Positions 1 to 7,769 of a stretch of DNA of 64,000 bases are shown piece by piece. The notes beneath the pieces are model-generated. The model was not told the origin of the DNA. It was given only the letters and a program-made list of their open reading frames with translations, and did no database searches. The DNA comes from an uncultured Bacteroidota bacterium (GTDB lineage: Bacteria > Bacteroidota > Bacteroidia > Flavobacteriales > Flavobacteriaceae). Position 1 is the first letter of the stretch. Each line of letters starts with the position of its first letter. Position numbers and translations under genes: made by a program. Where the stretch lies: the NCBI GenBank assembly GCA_902557655.1, contig CACEAZ010000002.1:42501-106500 (forward strand), written 5' to 3'.

Positions 1-1250
1 CATTGAGTTTGAACAGTTTTGATACTTGGTTCAACCCTGCCACACATTCACTTGTTGACGGATTTGGAGGAATGTCGATAGATGATAAAACTCATCTGAT
101 GGAAGAAACCCTTTTACATCATTTGGGAAAAACAGCAGAAATATTAGTATTTCTGATTGGTGCAATGACTATTGTTGAGATAGTTGACTATTTTAACGGA
201 TTTAGTGTATTCCAAAACATAATAAATTTCAAAACTAAAAAAGCTATTTTATGGGTGTTTAGTGGGTTGGCATTTATATTGTCTGCAATCATAGACAACT
301 TAACAGCTACCATTGTTCTAATATCAATTCTTCAAAAAGTTGTTTCTGATAAAAATTTAAGGATTTGGTATGCTGCATTAATCGTTATTGCTGCAAATGC
401 TGGGGGTGCATGGTCACCTATTGGAGATGTTACAACAACAATGCTATGGATTGGCAAAAAGGTTTCAACTCCCATGTTAATTCAGTATTTACTACTTCCC
501 TCAATAGCATGTGCTGTTGTTGCAACTGGAGTAGCATCCTTACTTCCTGCTTTTAAAGGAGAAATTAAATTAAATCCTGTTACTGATCAAGGCAATAAGT
601 ATTCGTTTAGAATGTTAGTTTTAGGTTTAACTTCAATTGTATGTGTTCCAGTATTCAAAATTATTACACATTTACCTCCATATGTAGGTATGATGTTAGC
701 ACTTGGGGTAGTTTCCATTTTTGCTGAAATATATAGCAATAGAGAATTTGCATTGTCTCAAGCCACAGGCCCAAATCCAGACGGGAATGCTAACGAATCA
801 AAACATCATGAGAGTCCAGTTCACAATGCTTTAACCAAAATTGAATTACCAAGTATTTTATTTTTCTTAGGAATTCTACTAGCTGTAGCTGCTCTTGAAT
901 CTCTAGGATTGTTATTCGTATTTGCAACAATCTTAAAGGAAACAATATCTCTTGATCTTCTAATGGTATTATTTGGTTTTGCATCTGCAGTAATTGACAA
1001 TGTTCCTTTGGTTGCAGCAAGTTTAGGAATGTTTACCGAATTTGCTCCTGACGATCAATTATGGCATTTTTTAGCATACTGTGCAGGAACAGGAGGAAGT
1101 ATGTTAATTATTGGATCGGCAGCTGGAGTGGTTGCAATGGGTATGGAAAAAATAACCTTTGGCTGGTATTTAAAGAAAATTCTATGGATTGCTCTTATTG
1201 GTTATTTTGCTGGAATAGCTGTATTCCTACTCATGAGAAATTTAATCTAA
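1..1250 (+). CDS. nhaD: NhaD-type Na+/H+ antiporter, 5' end cut by window
   Basis: Inner-membrane sodium/proton antiporter of the NhaD (ion transporter superfamily) type, which exports Na+ in exchange for protons. The reading frame is open at base 1, so the first helices lie outside the window; about 415 residues remain of a family usually near 450-480. Visible family blocks include NAGGAWSPIGDVTTTMLW (about residue 131) and its inverted-topology counterpart SAVIDNVPLVAASLGMF followed by CAGTGGSMLIIGSAAGV. At least nine hydrophobic helices can be counted, with a charged loop near residues 245-275 (His- and Asn-rich). A Na+ antiporter fits a marine host. folC starts 3 bases after the stop, so the two are probably co-transcribed. 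Confidence 0.9.
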   Translation, partial: LSLNSFDTWFNPATHSLVDGFGGMSIDDKTHLMEETLLHHLGKTAEILVFLIGAMTIVEIVDYFNGFSVFQNIINFKTKKAILWVFSGLAFILSAIIDNLTATIVLISILQKVVSDKNLRIWYAALIVIAANAGGAWSPIGDVTTTMLWIGKKVSTPMLIQYLLLPSIACAVVATGVASLLPAFKGEIKLNPVTDQGNKYSFRMLVLGLTSIVCVPVFKIITHLPPYVGMMLALGVVSIFAEIYSNREFALSQATGPNPDGNANESKHHESPVHNALTKIELPSILFFLGILLAVAALESLGLLFVFATILKETISLDLLMVLFGFASAVIDNVPLVAASLGMFTEFAPDDQLWHFLAYCAGTGGSMLIIGSAAGVVAMGMEKITFGWYLKKILWIALIGYFAGIAVFLLMRNLI

Positions 1251-1253
1251 TCA

Positions 1254-2471
1254 TTGGATTACAATTCGCTACTTGATTGGATGTTTGCAAAACTTCCGAT
1301 GTATCAAAACATTGGGGCTTCTGCATATAAAGAAGATATTTCTAATATTATTTCTATTTGTAATCACTTAGATAATCCGCAAAACAAATTTAAATCTATA
1401 CATGTTGGTGGTACAAATGGTAAGGGATCTACTTCTCATATGCTTAGCTCTATATTGCAAGAATCTGGTTACAAGGTAGGACTGTATACTTCACCTCATT
1501 TGGTTGATTTTAGGGAACGAATTAGGGTTAACGGAGAAATGATTTCAAAAGAATCTGTTGAAGATTTTATGAATCAATACCTCAATTTTTTTAACATAAA
1601 TAATTTTTCCTTTTTTGAAATGACTGTGGGTCTAGCTTTCAATTATTTTAATAATCAAAATGTTGATATTGCTATTATTGAAGTTGGAATGGGCGGAAGA
1701 CTAGATTCTACAAATATTATTAATCCAATATTATCAATTATTACAAATATAAGTTTCGATCACACCAAGTTTTTAGGAAATAATATCACTGATATTGCTT
1801 ACGAAAAGGCCGGTATAATAAAACCTGGTATTCCAGTAGTTATAGGGGAAACTCAAGAGGAAATAAAAGATGTATTTATTGAAAATGCTCGAGAAAATAA
1901 CTCAGAAATTTCTTTTGCTGATAATTTTAAAACAAAAAAATTTGATTGCGATTTAAAAGGGGAGTATCAAAGCAAAAATATAGTTACGGTTCAGCATGCT
2001 GTCACAAAATTGCAAACTTTGGGATATAAAATCAATGATTTAAATATTGAAAAAGGCCTTTCCCATGTTGTAAAAAACACTTCATTAATGGGTAGATGGC
2101 AGATTATTCAAACTAACCCTTTAGTTGTATGTGATACGGGTCACAATGAGGCTGCATTAAAGGAGTTAGTATCTCAGATAATTAGCTCAAATCATTCAAA
2201 ATATCATTTTATTTTGGGTTTCAGTAATGATAAGGATATTGAAAAAATTTCTAAAATTTTCCCAAAAGATGGAAGGTATTATTTTGTAAAACCAAATGTA
2301 GTTAGAGGAATGGATACTAATGAAGTAAAAAAAATATTTTCTTTAAATAATAGAGTAGGTGAAGCCTTTAAGTCCTCAAAAGAGGCCCTATCTGAAGCTT
2401 ATAGATATGCTAAACAAAATGATTTTGTATTTATTGGTGGAAGTACATTTGTTGTTTCTGAAGTTATTTAA
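1254..2471 (+). CDS. folC: Folylpolyglutamate synthase / dihydrofolate synthase
   Basis: Cytoplasmic Mur-ligase-fold enzyme that adds glutamate to dihydropteroate and folates using ATP. The 405-residue product has the ATP-binding loop GGTNGKGST near residue 52, the downstream block YTSPHLVDFRERIRVNG, the central VGMGGRLDSTN block, and the C-terminal domain opening with DTGHN. Length is normal for FolC. Translation is taken from TTG at 1254, three bases after the nhaD stop; there is no in-frame ATG before the conserved N-terminal region LDWMFAKLPMYQNIG, so the rare start is needed. Short spacing points to an operon with the antiporter. Whether both synthase activities are present cannot be read from motifs alone. 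Confidence 0.93.
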   Translation: MDYNSLLDWMFAKLPMYQNIGASAYKEDISNIISICNHLDNPQNKFKSIHVGGTNGKGSTSHMLSSILQESGYKVGLYTSPHLVDFRERIRVNGEMISKESVEDFMNQYLNFFNINNFSFFEMTVGLAFNYFNNQNVDIAIIEVGMGGRLDSTNIINPILSIITNISFDHTKFLGNNITDIAYEKAGIIKPGIPVVIGETQEEIKDVFIENARENNSEISFADNFKTKKFDCDLKGEYQSKNIVTVQHAVTKLQTLGYKINDLNIEKGLSHVVKNTSLMGRWQIIQTNPLVVCDTGHNEAALKELVSQIISSNHSKYHFILGFSNDKDIEKISKIFPKDGRYYFVKPNVVRGMDTNEVKKIFSLNNRVGEAFKSSKEALSEAYRYAKQNDFVFIGGSTFVVSEVI

Positions 2472-2508
2472 ACATAATATAATCAGTAAATAATATCTTA
2501 TTTAATTT

Positions 2509-2540
2509 TTTGCTCATTTACAATAACTAATATATATTTG
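2509..2540 (+). promoter_or_regulatory. Promoter of tRNA-Val(UAC)
   Basis: A TTTG at 2509-2512 and TATATTTG at 2533-2540 match the Bacteroidota sigma consensus (TTTG, about 17-23 bases, TAnnTTTG) with a 20-base spacer. The -7 element ends 14 bases before the tRNA, which leaves room for a short 5' leader. Confidence 0.6.
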
Positions 2541-2554
2541 CACACCTACTTATA

Positions 2555-2629
2555 GGGCGCGTAGCTCAGTTGGTTCAGAGCACTTGGTTTACACCCAAGG
2601 GGTCAGGGGTTCGAATCCCTTCGCGCCCA
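2555..2629 (+). tRNA. tRNA-Val, anticodon UAC
   Basis: Full cloverleaf: acceptor GGGCGCG pairs with CGCGCCC, D-stem GCTC/GAGC, anticodon stem CTTGG/CCAAG around loop TTTACAC (anticodon TAC at 2590-2592, reading GUA and GUN by wobble), T-stem AGGGG/CCCTT with loop TTCGAAT, discriminator A. The CCA end is not encoded. A rho-independent terminator follows 8 bases later. Confidence 0.97.
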
Positions 2630-2636
2630 CATTTTT

Positions 2637-2663
2637 AACCTCAACTTTAGTTGGGGTTTTTTT
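2637..2663 (+). terminator. Terminator of tRNA-Val(UAC)
   Basis: AACCTCAAC (2637-2645), loop TTTA and GTTGGGGTT (2650-2658) form a 9-bp stem with one G-U pair, followed by a T tract to 2663. The stop codon of the minus-strand gene that ends at 2647 lies in the hairpin loop, so the same DNA ends two converging units. Confidence 0.8.
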
Positions 2664-3021
2664 GTGGAAAAGATTTTACAAAGGAAACTATGAATGCTGG
2701 AAATGATACAATTAATGCTAGGATCAAAACCTTAAATTGTAAGGTTTCATAATTTGGAAGTTCTTCAACCCATATTGCTTCCATTCTCCAAATAAATGCC
2801 CTATACATTATACAAGATGTATACCCCCATGCTCCACATAATAAACCTATCCCTTTTTTTGATTTTAAGTTTACTATGCCAGCGATTAATAATAAGAGAA
2901 CACCTATGTAATCTGCTGTTAGTGCTAGAATAGATTGACTATATGAAATATGATACCAAGTCTCATAAATAAAATATATAATACCAAATATAATTGCTAA
3001 CCAACTCAAGAAATATTTCAT
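2647..3021 (-). CDS. Small four-helix membrane protein, unknown
   Basis: No family recognised. The 124-residue product has four hydrophobic segments (about residues 4-20, 35-50, 58-72 and 97-114), which suggests a small integral inner-membrane protein with short polar loops. The gene lies 6 bases downstream of a 64-residue minus-strand gene, so the two look like a pair. Its stop codon (2647-2649) lies in the loop of the terminator that serves the opposing tRNA gene. Starts at ATG. There is no charged-residue signature to suggest a transporter or enzyme. Coding status is supported by compact packing with neighbours rather than by homology I can name. Confidence 0.6.
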   Translation of the reverse strand: MKYFLSWLAIIFGIIYFIYETWYHISYSQSILALTADYIGVLLLLIAGIVNLKSKKGIGLLCGAWGYTSCIMYRAFIWRMEAIWVEELPNYETLQFKVLILALIVSFPAFIVSFVKSFPQKNPN

Positions 3022-3027
3022 GTGATA

Positions 3028-3222
3028 CTATTTAAAATTTGACATGTAATAATCTTCTCTATCTTTTTTAAGCATCCCAACAGTCTCATCCATGAATTTA
3101 TTTCTATCCCTCCTAGATTTAAAGACCCAAATACAAACAGAATCACTACTGTGATATATTGCCTTTAATTCATCATCAATTTCACATATTTCTTTAGGAA
3201 TTTTGGTTTTTATACAGATCAT
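3028..3222 (-). CDS. Small charged protein, unknown
   Basis: A 64-residue soluble, charged protein (acidic N-terminal half, Lys/Arg-rich SRRDRNKF segment near residue 36, basic C-terminal half). No signal peptide, membrane segment or known motif is visible. It starts at ATG and ends 6 bases upstream of the small membrane-protein gene, so the two are probably co-transcribed. An oppositely oriented twin of the tRNA-Val terminator sits just upstream of its start. Possibly a regulator or partner of the membrane protein, but that is only inference from position. Confidence 0.5.
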   Translation of the reverse strand: MICIKTKIPKEICEIDDELKAIYHSSDSVCIWVFKSRRDRNKFMDETVGMLKKDREDYYMSNFK

Positions 3223-3233
3223 ATTTTAAAAAT

Positions 3234-3266
3234 AAAAAAACCCCAACATTAGATGAGGTTTTTTTT
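3234..3266 (-). terminator. Terminator of the SnoaL-like lipoprotein gene, possibly bidirectional
   Basis: Stem arms AACCCCAAC (3239-3247) and GATGAGGTT (3252-3260) around ATTA, with an A tract on the left and a T tract on the right, so it can end transcripts from either side. In minus-strand reading it is nearly the same sequence as the tRNA-Val terminator at 2637. Confidence 0.75.
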
Positions 3267-3280
3267 AAAAGATTAATATA

Positions 3281-3808
3281 TTATTCTTCTTCGATTTCTG
3301 AAGTAGGAGCTGGTTTAGAATAAACAAAGATTGTTCTAATCTTACCATTTTCAAACATTATGTCATGAACGTGATTTTCAACCACTTCATTTCCTTCTTC
3401 ATCAATAAATGTAATGTCATTTCCAGTTGTTAAGAATTCTTGCATATTACCTTCAGCATCAGCACCTTTATTAGCAATCATCCATTTAACAGTCCATTGT
3501 GGATTTGCAGATGACTTAAACCACTCATCTAAGAATTCAATATGAGCTTCATTTCCTCTTATTACATTTCCGTTAGGTGGGTATCCAACCCAGTTATCAG
3601 TGTTAATTTCCGCAATTTTTTCTAAATCTCTTTTATTATGTGCATCAATGTAATCAACCCAAACTTGTTGGTTAGATGTATCACCAACAACAATTTCACT
3701 AGATTCACCGTCGTTTCCAAGAGTTGAACCTATAACTAAATCTGTTGCTTTATTTTCACAAGAAATGATAAAAGCAGATAGAATAGTTAGTAATAATAAT
3801 TTTTTCAT
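3281..3808 (-). CDS. Lipoprotein with SnoaL/NTF2-like domain
   Basis: Predicted lipoprotein of 175 residues. A hydrophobic leader ends in the lipobox SAFIISC, with the lipidated Cys at residue 17. The rest (from about residue 48, WVDYIDAHNKRDLEKI...) has the look of the SnoaL/NTF2-like alpha+beta barrel: an N-terminal helix with a HNKRDLE-type turn, then strands ending in HDIMFENGKIRTIFVYS. Such domains often bind small hydrophobic ligands or are catalytically inert, so no reaction is proposed. The tail is acidic (SEIEEE). It is a single-gene unit with its own terminator at 3234. Family assignment is by pattern, not by search. Confidence 0.65.
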   Translation of the reverse strand: MKKLLLLTILSAFIISCENKATDLVIGSTLGNDGESSEIVVGDTSNQQVWVDYIDAHNKRDLEKIAEINTDNWVGYPPNGNVIRGNEAHIEFLDEWFKSSANPQWTVKWMIANKGADAEGNMQEFLTTGNDITFIDEEGNEVVENHVHDIMFENGKIRTIFVYSKPAPTSEIEEE

Positions 3809-3959
3809 TTGTTTAATTTTATAGTTAGTTATGTTAATATACTAAAAATACACTTTTAGTTTAAAATATTCTCAAGCGCATTATAAATCAATTTCCTTAG
3901 ATGGTTTCTGTGGACATTTGATGAAATATTACCACTTTTATTATTTTTAACATATTTCA

Positions 3960-4670
3960 TTATTTTTTTCTTTTAGTCCATATTTCGTGCAACGGAGCTC
4001 CTTTGCTTGTTTTACCCTGATGAATCCAATCACCGTTTTCTATACCAAAATTAAATTCTAAAGACATTCCAACACGAGAAATATCTCTAGAAAAAAACTC
4101 TATTTTTTCAGAGTATTTTCCATCAACAGTAGTATAAGTTCCCCCACCAGTTCCCTTAAATTCCTTCTTTTCCGTATCATAAGCAATCCATTGAAATCTA
4201 GTCCCAGATAAAATTTTCATTGTTTTTCTGGGTCTATCAGTGTTTCTAACCTGTTTCTCTCCGTTTTTATATCTTCCGGACATTAGCCAGGCACCACTAA
4301 GTTTTCCAGGTGAACCATCGTCTATTCTGTGAAAGTCCCAGTTTGAATCAGGAAGAGATAATTTATTCTTAGAAATTTCCACTCTAAAGGTTACTATTTC
4401 CCCAACTCTTTCTGAATTTTGTGTATCAAATTCAACTTTTTCAGTCATCATATTTCCATTTAATTCCCAAGTTCCACCGTTTGAATATATAAATTCTCCA
4501 GATTCAGAATTGAACATAGATATTGCTTGAAACTTTTCAGAAAAAATGACAACACTCCTTATTTCAGTTCCATTATCATCCATATATAATCTCTCCCAAG
4601 CTCCCACAGGATTTTGTGAATAAATTCCTGATGTGGTTAAAAATGTAATTAAAATTAAAATATTTTTCAT
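3960..4670 (-). CDS. Secreted protein with two similar beta-rich domains
   Basis: A 236-residue protein with an N-terminal signal peptide (cleavage probably after IYSQ, residue 19). Two parallel halves are visible: residues about 21-110 (VGAWERLY..., FQAISMF..., GGTWELNG..., EKVEF..., RVGEIVTFRVEI) and about 124-232 (LSGAWLMSG..., FQWIAYD..., GGGTYTTVDG..., EKIEFF..., RVGMSLEFNFGI). Such GxW-starting repeats suggest tandem lipocalin-like barrels, but no ligand is known. The gene starts one base after the oligopeptidase stop and is the last gene of a three-gene minus-strand operon, so it is probably made together with a surface peptidase. Confidence 0.65.
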   Translation of the reverse strand: MKNILILITFLTTSGIYSQNPVGAWERLYMDDNGTEIRSVVIFSEKFQAISMFNSESGEFIYSNGGTWELNGNMMTEKVEFDTQNSERVGEIVTFRVEISKNKLSLPDSNWDFHRIDDGSPGKLSGAWLMSGRYKNGEKQVRNTDRPRKTMKILSGTRFQWIAYDTEKKEFKGTGGGTYTTVDGKYSEKIEFFSRDISRVGMSLEFNFGIENGDWIHQGKTSKGAPLHEIWTKRKK

Positions 4671-4671
4671 A

Positions 4672-6777
4672 TCATTTATTTTCGGTCAATGAAATCAAAA
4701 ATGCATATTCCATTGCGGTTTCCTTATAAGCTTCAAATCTTCCTGATGCCCCTCCGTGGCCTGCATCCATATTACAATACATAAGAAGAGGTTCTTTATT
4801 TGTTCTTTTATCTCTTAATCTGGCTATCCATTTTGCAGGCTCAAAATATTGAACTTGAGAATCATGATATCCAGTGGTTATAAATATTGCCGGATAGTCT
4901 TTTTCTTCTACCTGATCATATGGAGAATATGATAACATGTAATAGTATGAATCTTCATCCTTGGGATCTCCCCATTCATCAAACTCAAATGTTGTTAGCG
5001 GAATTGTTTCGTCTAGCATAGTTGTAACAACATCAACAAATGGAACAGCAGCCACTATACCTTTAAAAACTTCAGGTTCCATATTAGCTATCGCACCCAT
5101 CAAAAGTCCACCTGCACTACCACCCATTGCAAAAATATGATCTTTATCTACGAAACTGTTATTGCCTAGATATTTTGCGCTATCAATAAAGTCCCAAAAT
5201 GTATTTTTCTTATTAAACATTTTTCCATCTTCATACCATTCTCTACCTAAATATTGGCTCCCCCTAATATGTGCAATAGCATAAACAAATCCTCTGTCCA
5301 ATAAACTTAATCTCACTGAACTAAATCCAGCGCTATTTGTTGAGCCATAAGATCCATAACCATAAAGTAAAAGAGGGTTTTTACCTTTTTTATAAGTATC
5401 TTTTCTAAAGACTAATGAAATAGGAACTTTTTTCCCGTCTCGGGCATCTGCCCAAACTAGCATAGATTCATAGTTGTTTTTATCAAAAGTACCACCTAAA
5501 ATTTCAGCTTCCTTTAAGACAGTTTTTGTTTTTTTAATTAAATTATATTCAATTGTAGAATTAGGAGTAGTCATTGACGAATAACCATATCTAAATGTTT
5601 TAGAATTAATTTCTGAATTTACACTGGAGTATGCTGAAAACACTTCCTCTTCATAATCGATATAATGACTTTCACCATCTTTATTTGAAATCACATTAAA
5701 TCTTCTTTGTCCATTTTCTCTTTCAGTAATTACAAAAAAATCATTAAAAACCTCAACCCCTTCTAATAAAACGTTTTTTCTGTGCTTGATAAATTCTTTC
5801 CAATTATCAGACGAAGTTTTATCTTCATCGCATACCATCAGTTTAAAATTTTTAGAATCGTTTATATTCGTTCTAACATACCACTTGTCATTTAAGTGAT
5901 CAATTGAATATTCAAGTCCATCAACTCTTTTTTGAAAAATTTTAAAATCTCCGTCTGGTTCATTGGCATTGAGAAATCTAATTTCATCTGAAATTGTTTT
6001 TCCGCTAACAATAATTATATATTTTCCAGATTTTGATTTGTATGAATATAAATTGAATTCGTCATCTTTTTCAAAATATACTTCCTCATCTTTTTGATTT
6101 TGATTAAAAGAATGCCTCATCACTTTTTCAGTTCTTAAGGTTTTGGTATTTTTTTGATTATAAAACAGTGTCATATTATCATTTGCCCAACTAACTCCAC
6201 CGGATGTATTAGAAATAGTATGAGTGTTTTTTTTACCTGTTTCTAAGTTTTTGAAATGAACTGTATATAATCTTCTGCTTATTGTATCAACTGAGTAAGC
6301 CATAATTTTATTGTTGGGGCTAATATCAATACCACCGATTCTAAAATATTCGTGACCTTGAGACATTTTATTTACATCGATAAGAATTTCCTCATCATTT
6401 TTTAAATTATCTTTTTTTCTGCAATATATTGGGTATTGTTTCCCTTTTTCAAAACGGGTATAATAATAATATCCATTATCTAAATAGGGCACACTTGAGT
6501 CATCCTCTTTAATTCTTGATTTTATTTCTTCGAATAATTCATTCTCCAGGCCTTTGTAATCTTCCATATAAGAGTTTCGGTAATCATTTTCCGAATTCAA
6601 ATAATCAATCACTTTTGGATTACCTCTTTCATTTAACCAATAAAACTCGTCAATCCTTTCGTGATTATGCGCTGTAATAATCTTACTTATTTTCTCTGCC
6701 CTTGGTTCAATTATTTCATTTTTTTTCATATCACAAGAATGTAGGAGTATAATCATTAACAGTAATGACTTCTTCAT
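4672..6777 (-). CDS. ptrB: Oligopeptidase B-like S9A serine peptidase, lipoprotein
   Basis: Peptidase of the prolyl oligopeptidase family, closest by motif to oligopeptidase B, which cleaves short peptides after basic residues. The 701-residue protein has a lipobox ending at Cys15 (LLHSC), an N-terminal beta-propeller (about residues 60-420) and a C-terminal alpha/beta-hydrolase domain. The catalytic triad is visible: Ser554 in GGSAGGLLMG, Asp639 in GYHDSQVQYFEP and His674 in DAGHGGASGRFE, the last block being typical of oligopeptidase B. Lipidation implies a periplasmic or membrane-anchored role in peptide breakdown. It lies between the DUF1295 gene (6 bases away) and the secreted-protein gene (1 base away). 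Confidence 0.88.
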   Translation of the reverse strand: MKKSLLLMIILLHSCDMKKNEIIEPRAEKISKIITAHNHERIDEFYWLNERGNPKVIDYLNSENDYRNSYMEDYKGLENELFEEIKSRIKEDDSSVPYLDNGYYYYTRFEKGKQYPIYCRKKDNLKNDEEILIDVNKMSQGHEYFRIGGIDISPNNKIMAYSVDTISRRLYTVHFKNLETGKKNTHTISNTSGGVSWANDNMTLFYNQKNTKTLRTEKVMRHSFNQNQKDEEVYFEKDDEFNLYSYKSKSGKYIIIVSGKTISDEIRFLNANEPDGDFKIFQKRVDGLEYSIDHLNDKWYVRTNINDSKNFKLMVCDEDKTSSDNWKEFIKHRKNVLLEGVEVFNDFFVITERENGQRRFNVISNKDGESHYIDYEEEVFSAYSSVNSEINSKTFRYGYSSMTTPNSTIEYNLIKKTKTVLKEAEILGGTFDKNNYESMLVWADARDGKKVPISLVFRKDTYKKGKNPLLLYGYGSYGSTNSAGFSSVRLSLLDRGFVYAIAHIRGSQYLGREWYEDGKMFNKKNTFWDFIDSAKYLGNNSFVDKDHIFAMGGSAGGLLMGAIANMEPEVFKGIVAAVPFVDVVTTMLDETIPLTTFEFDEWGDPKDEDSYYYMLSYSPYDQVEEKDYPAIFITTGYHDSQVQYFEPAKWIARLRDKRTNKEPLLMYCNMDAGHGGASGRFEAYKETAMEYAFLISLTENK

Positions 6778-6783
6778 AATTTT

Positions 6784-7707
6784 TTATTTTATTCCAATAA
6801 ACATTGGAGTATTATTTTGATAATCTTTGTATTCTGGGTATTTTTTAGCGCTTATACCTTCGCTAAATTTCGCGCTAAAATAGAATAGAACCACAAGAAG
6901 AATACATCCAATAATGGACCAGTTTAATAATTTTCCACTAGCACTTACACTAAAGAAATAGAATGTTATCCAAATTAACTGCTCACAGGTATAGTTTGGA
7001 TGCCTTGAAAATTTCCACAAACCTGTATCAATAAATCCTTTTTTATAATCTCCAGAAATTTCATGATTTCCGTTAATTAGTGCATATTTTTTTGTCTGAT
7101 ATTTATGTTGTTGTTCGTCTGCTGTGGTTTGGATTATTATCAAAAGAAGCATAATTGCTCCGATAATTATATCTAAATCAGAAAATTCTTTTTCACCTTG
7201 CCATGCAGCAAGTATTGGAAGAGAAAAAAGAAAAATTAACCCCATTTGATAAAAACATATAAAAAGTAAATTGAAAAGAGACCAGTTTAATTTAGTCTTT
7301 AAAGTGGGAACTTCTTTTTGTAAAACACTCCATCTATAATCTTCCTCACCTTTCCAAGGTAGTATTGAAAAACCTCCTTTTCTTGCAAAATTAAAGGAGA
7401 GTCTAAGCCCCCATATTGTAACCAAACATGACATCATTATTAGTCTGTTGTCCATTCCAGCTGAATAAGTAAAGTACCAGCAATAGACAATTGGAATTGT
7501 ACTCCAAAGTCTATCAACTTGACTGTAATTTTTAGTTAATTCTCCAGCAATAAAACAGTAGGATGCAGCGGCTAAATACAAAAATAACATATCATAAAAT
7601 GCAAGCCTTTGAAGTGAATTTAATTCAAACTCTAATATATTTGAATAGAAGACAAAGTATACTCCAATACAAATTGTAATAATTAATAAAATTATTTGTC
7701 TAATCAT
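6784..7707 (-). CDS. DUF1295 membrane protein, steroid 5-alpha-reductase-like
   Basis: A 307-residue polytopic membrane protein of the DUF1295 family, related to steroid 5-alpha reductases and isoprenylcysteine methyltransferases. Typical blocks are QVDRLWSTIPIVYCW (about residues 63-77), WGLRLSFNFARKGGFS, EDYRWSVLQ and, near the C-terminus, GLWKFSRHPNYTCEQ, the NAD(P)H-binding signature of this superfamily. About seven to nine helices are visible. The substrate is unknown; lipid or sterol-like reduction is the family guess. First gene of the minus-strand operon with the oligopeptidase and the secreted protein, and divergent from the Ste24 protease gene. Confidence 0.85.
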   Translation of the reverse strand: MIRQIILLIITICIGVYFVFYSNILEFELNSLQRLAFYDMLFLYLAAASYCFIAGELTKNYSQVDRLWSTIPIVYCWYFTYSAGMDNRLIMMSCLVTIWGLRLSFNFARKGGFSILPWKGEEDYRWSVLQKEVPTLKTKLNWSLFNLLFICFYQMGLIFLFSLPILAAWQGEKEFSDLDIIIGAIMLLLIIIQTTADEQQHKYQTKKYALINGNHEISGDYKKGFIDTGLWKFSRHPNYTCEQLIWITFYFFSVSASGKLLNWSIIGCILLVVLFYFSAKFSEGISAKKYPEYKDYQNNTPMFIGIK

Positions 7708-7741
7708 ATAACTAATTTATGAAAATAAGCTTCATTTTAAC

Positions 7742-7749
7742 TATTTTTG
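7742..7749 (+). promoter_or_regulatory. -7 element upstream of Ste24-type protease gene
   Basis: TATTTTTG is an exact TAnnTTTG match and ends 20 bases before the ATG at 7770. No clear TTTG lies at the -33 position, so the call rests on the -7 element and its place in a divergent intergenic gap. Confidence 0.4.
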
Positions 7750-7769
7750 TTTACCTAAATTAGGTCATT

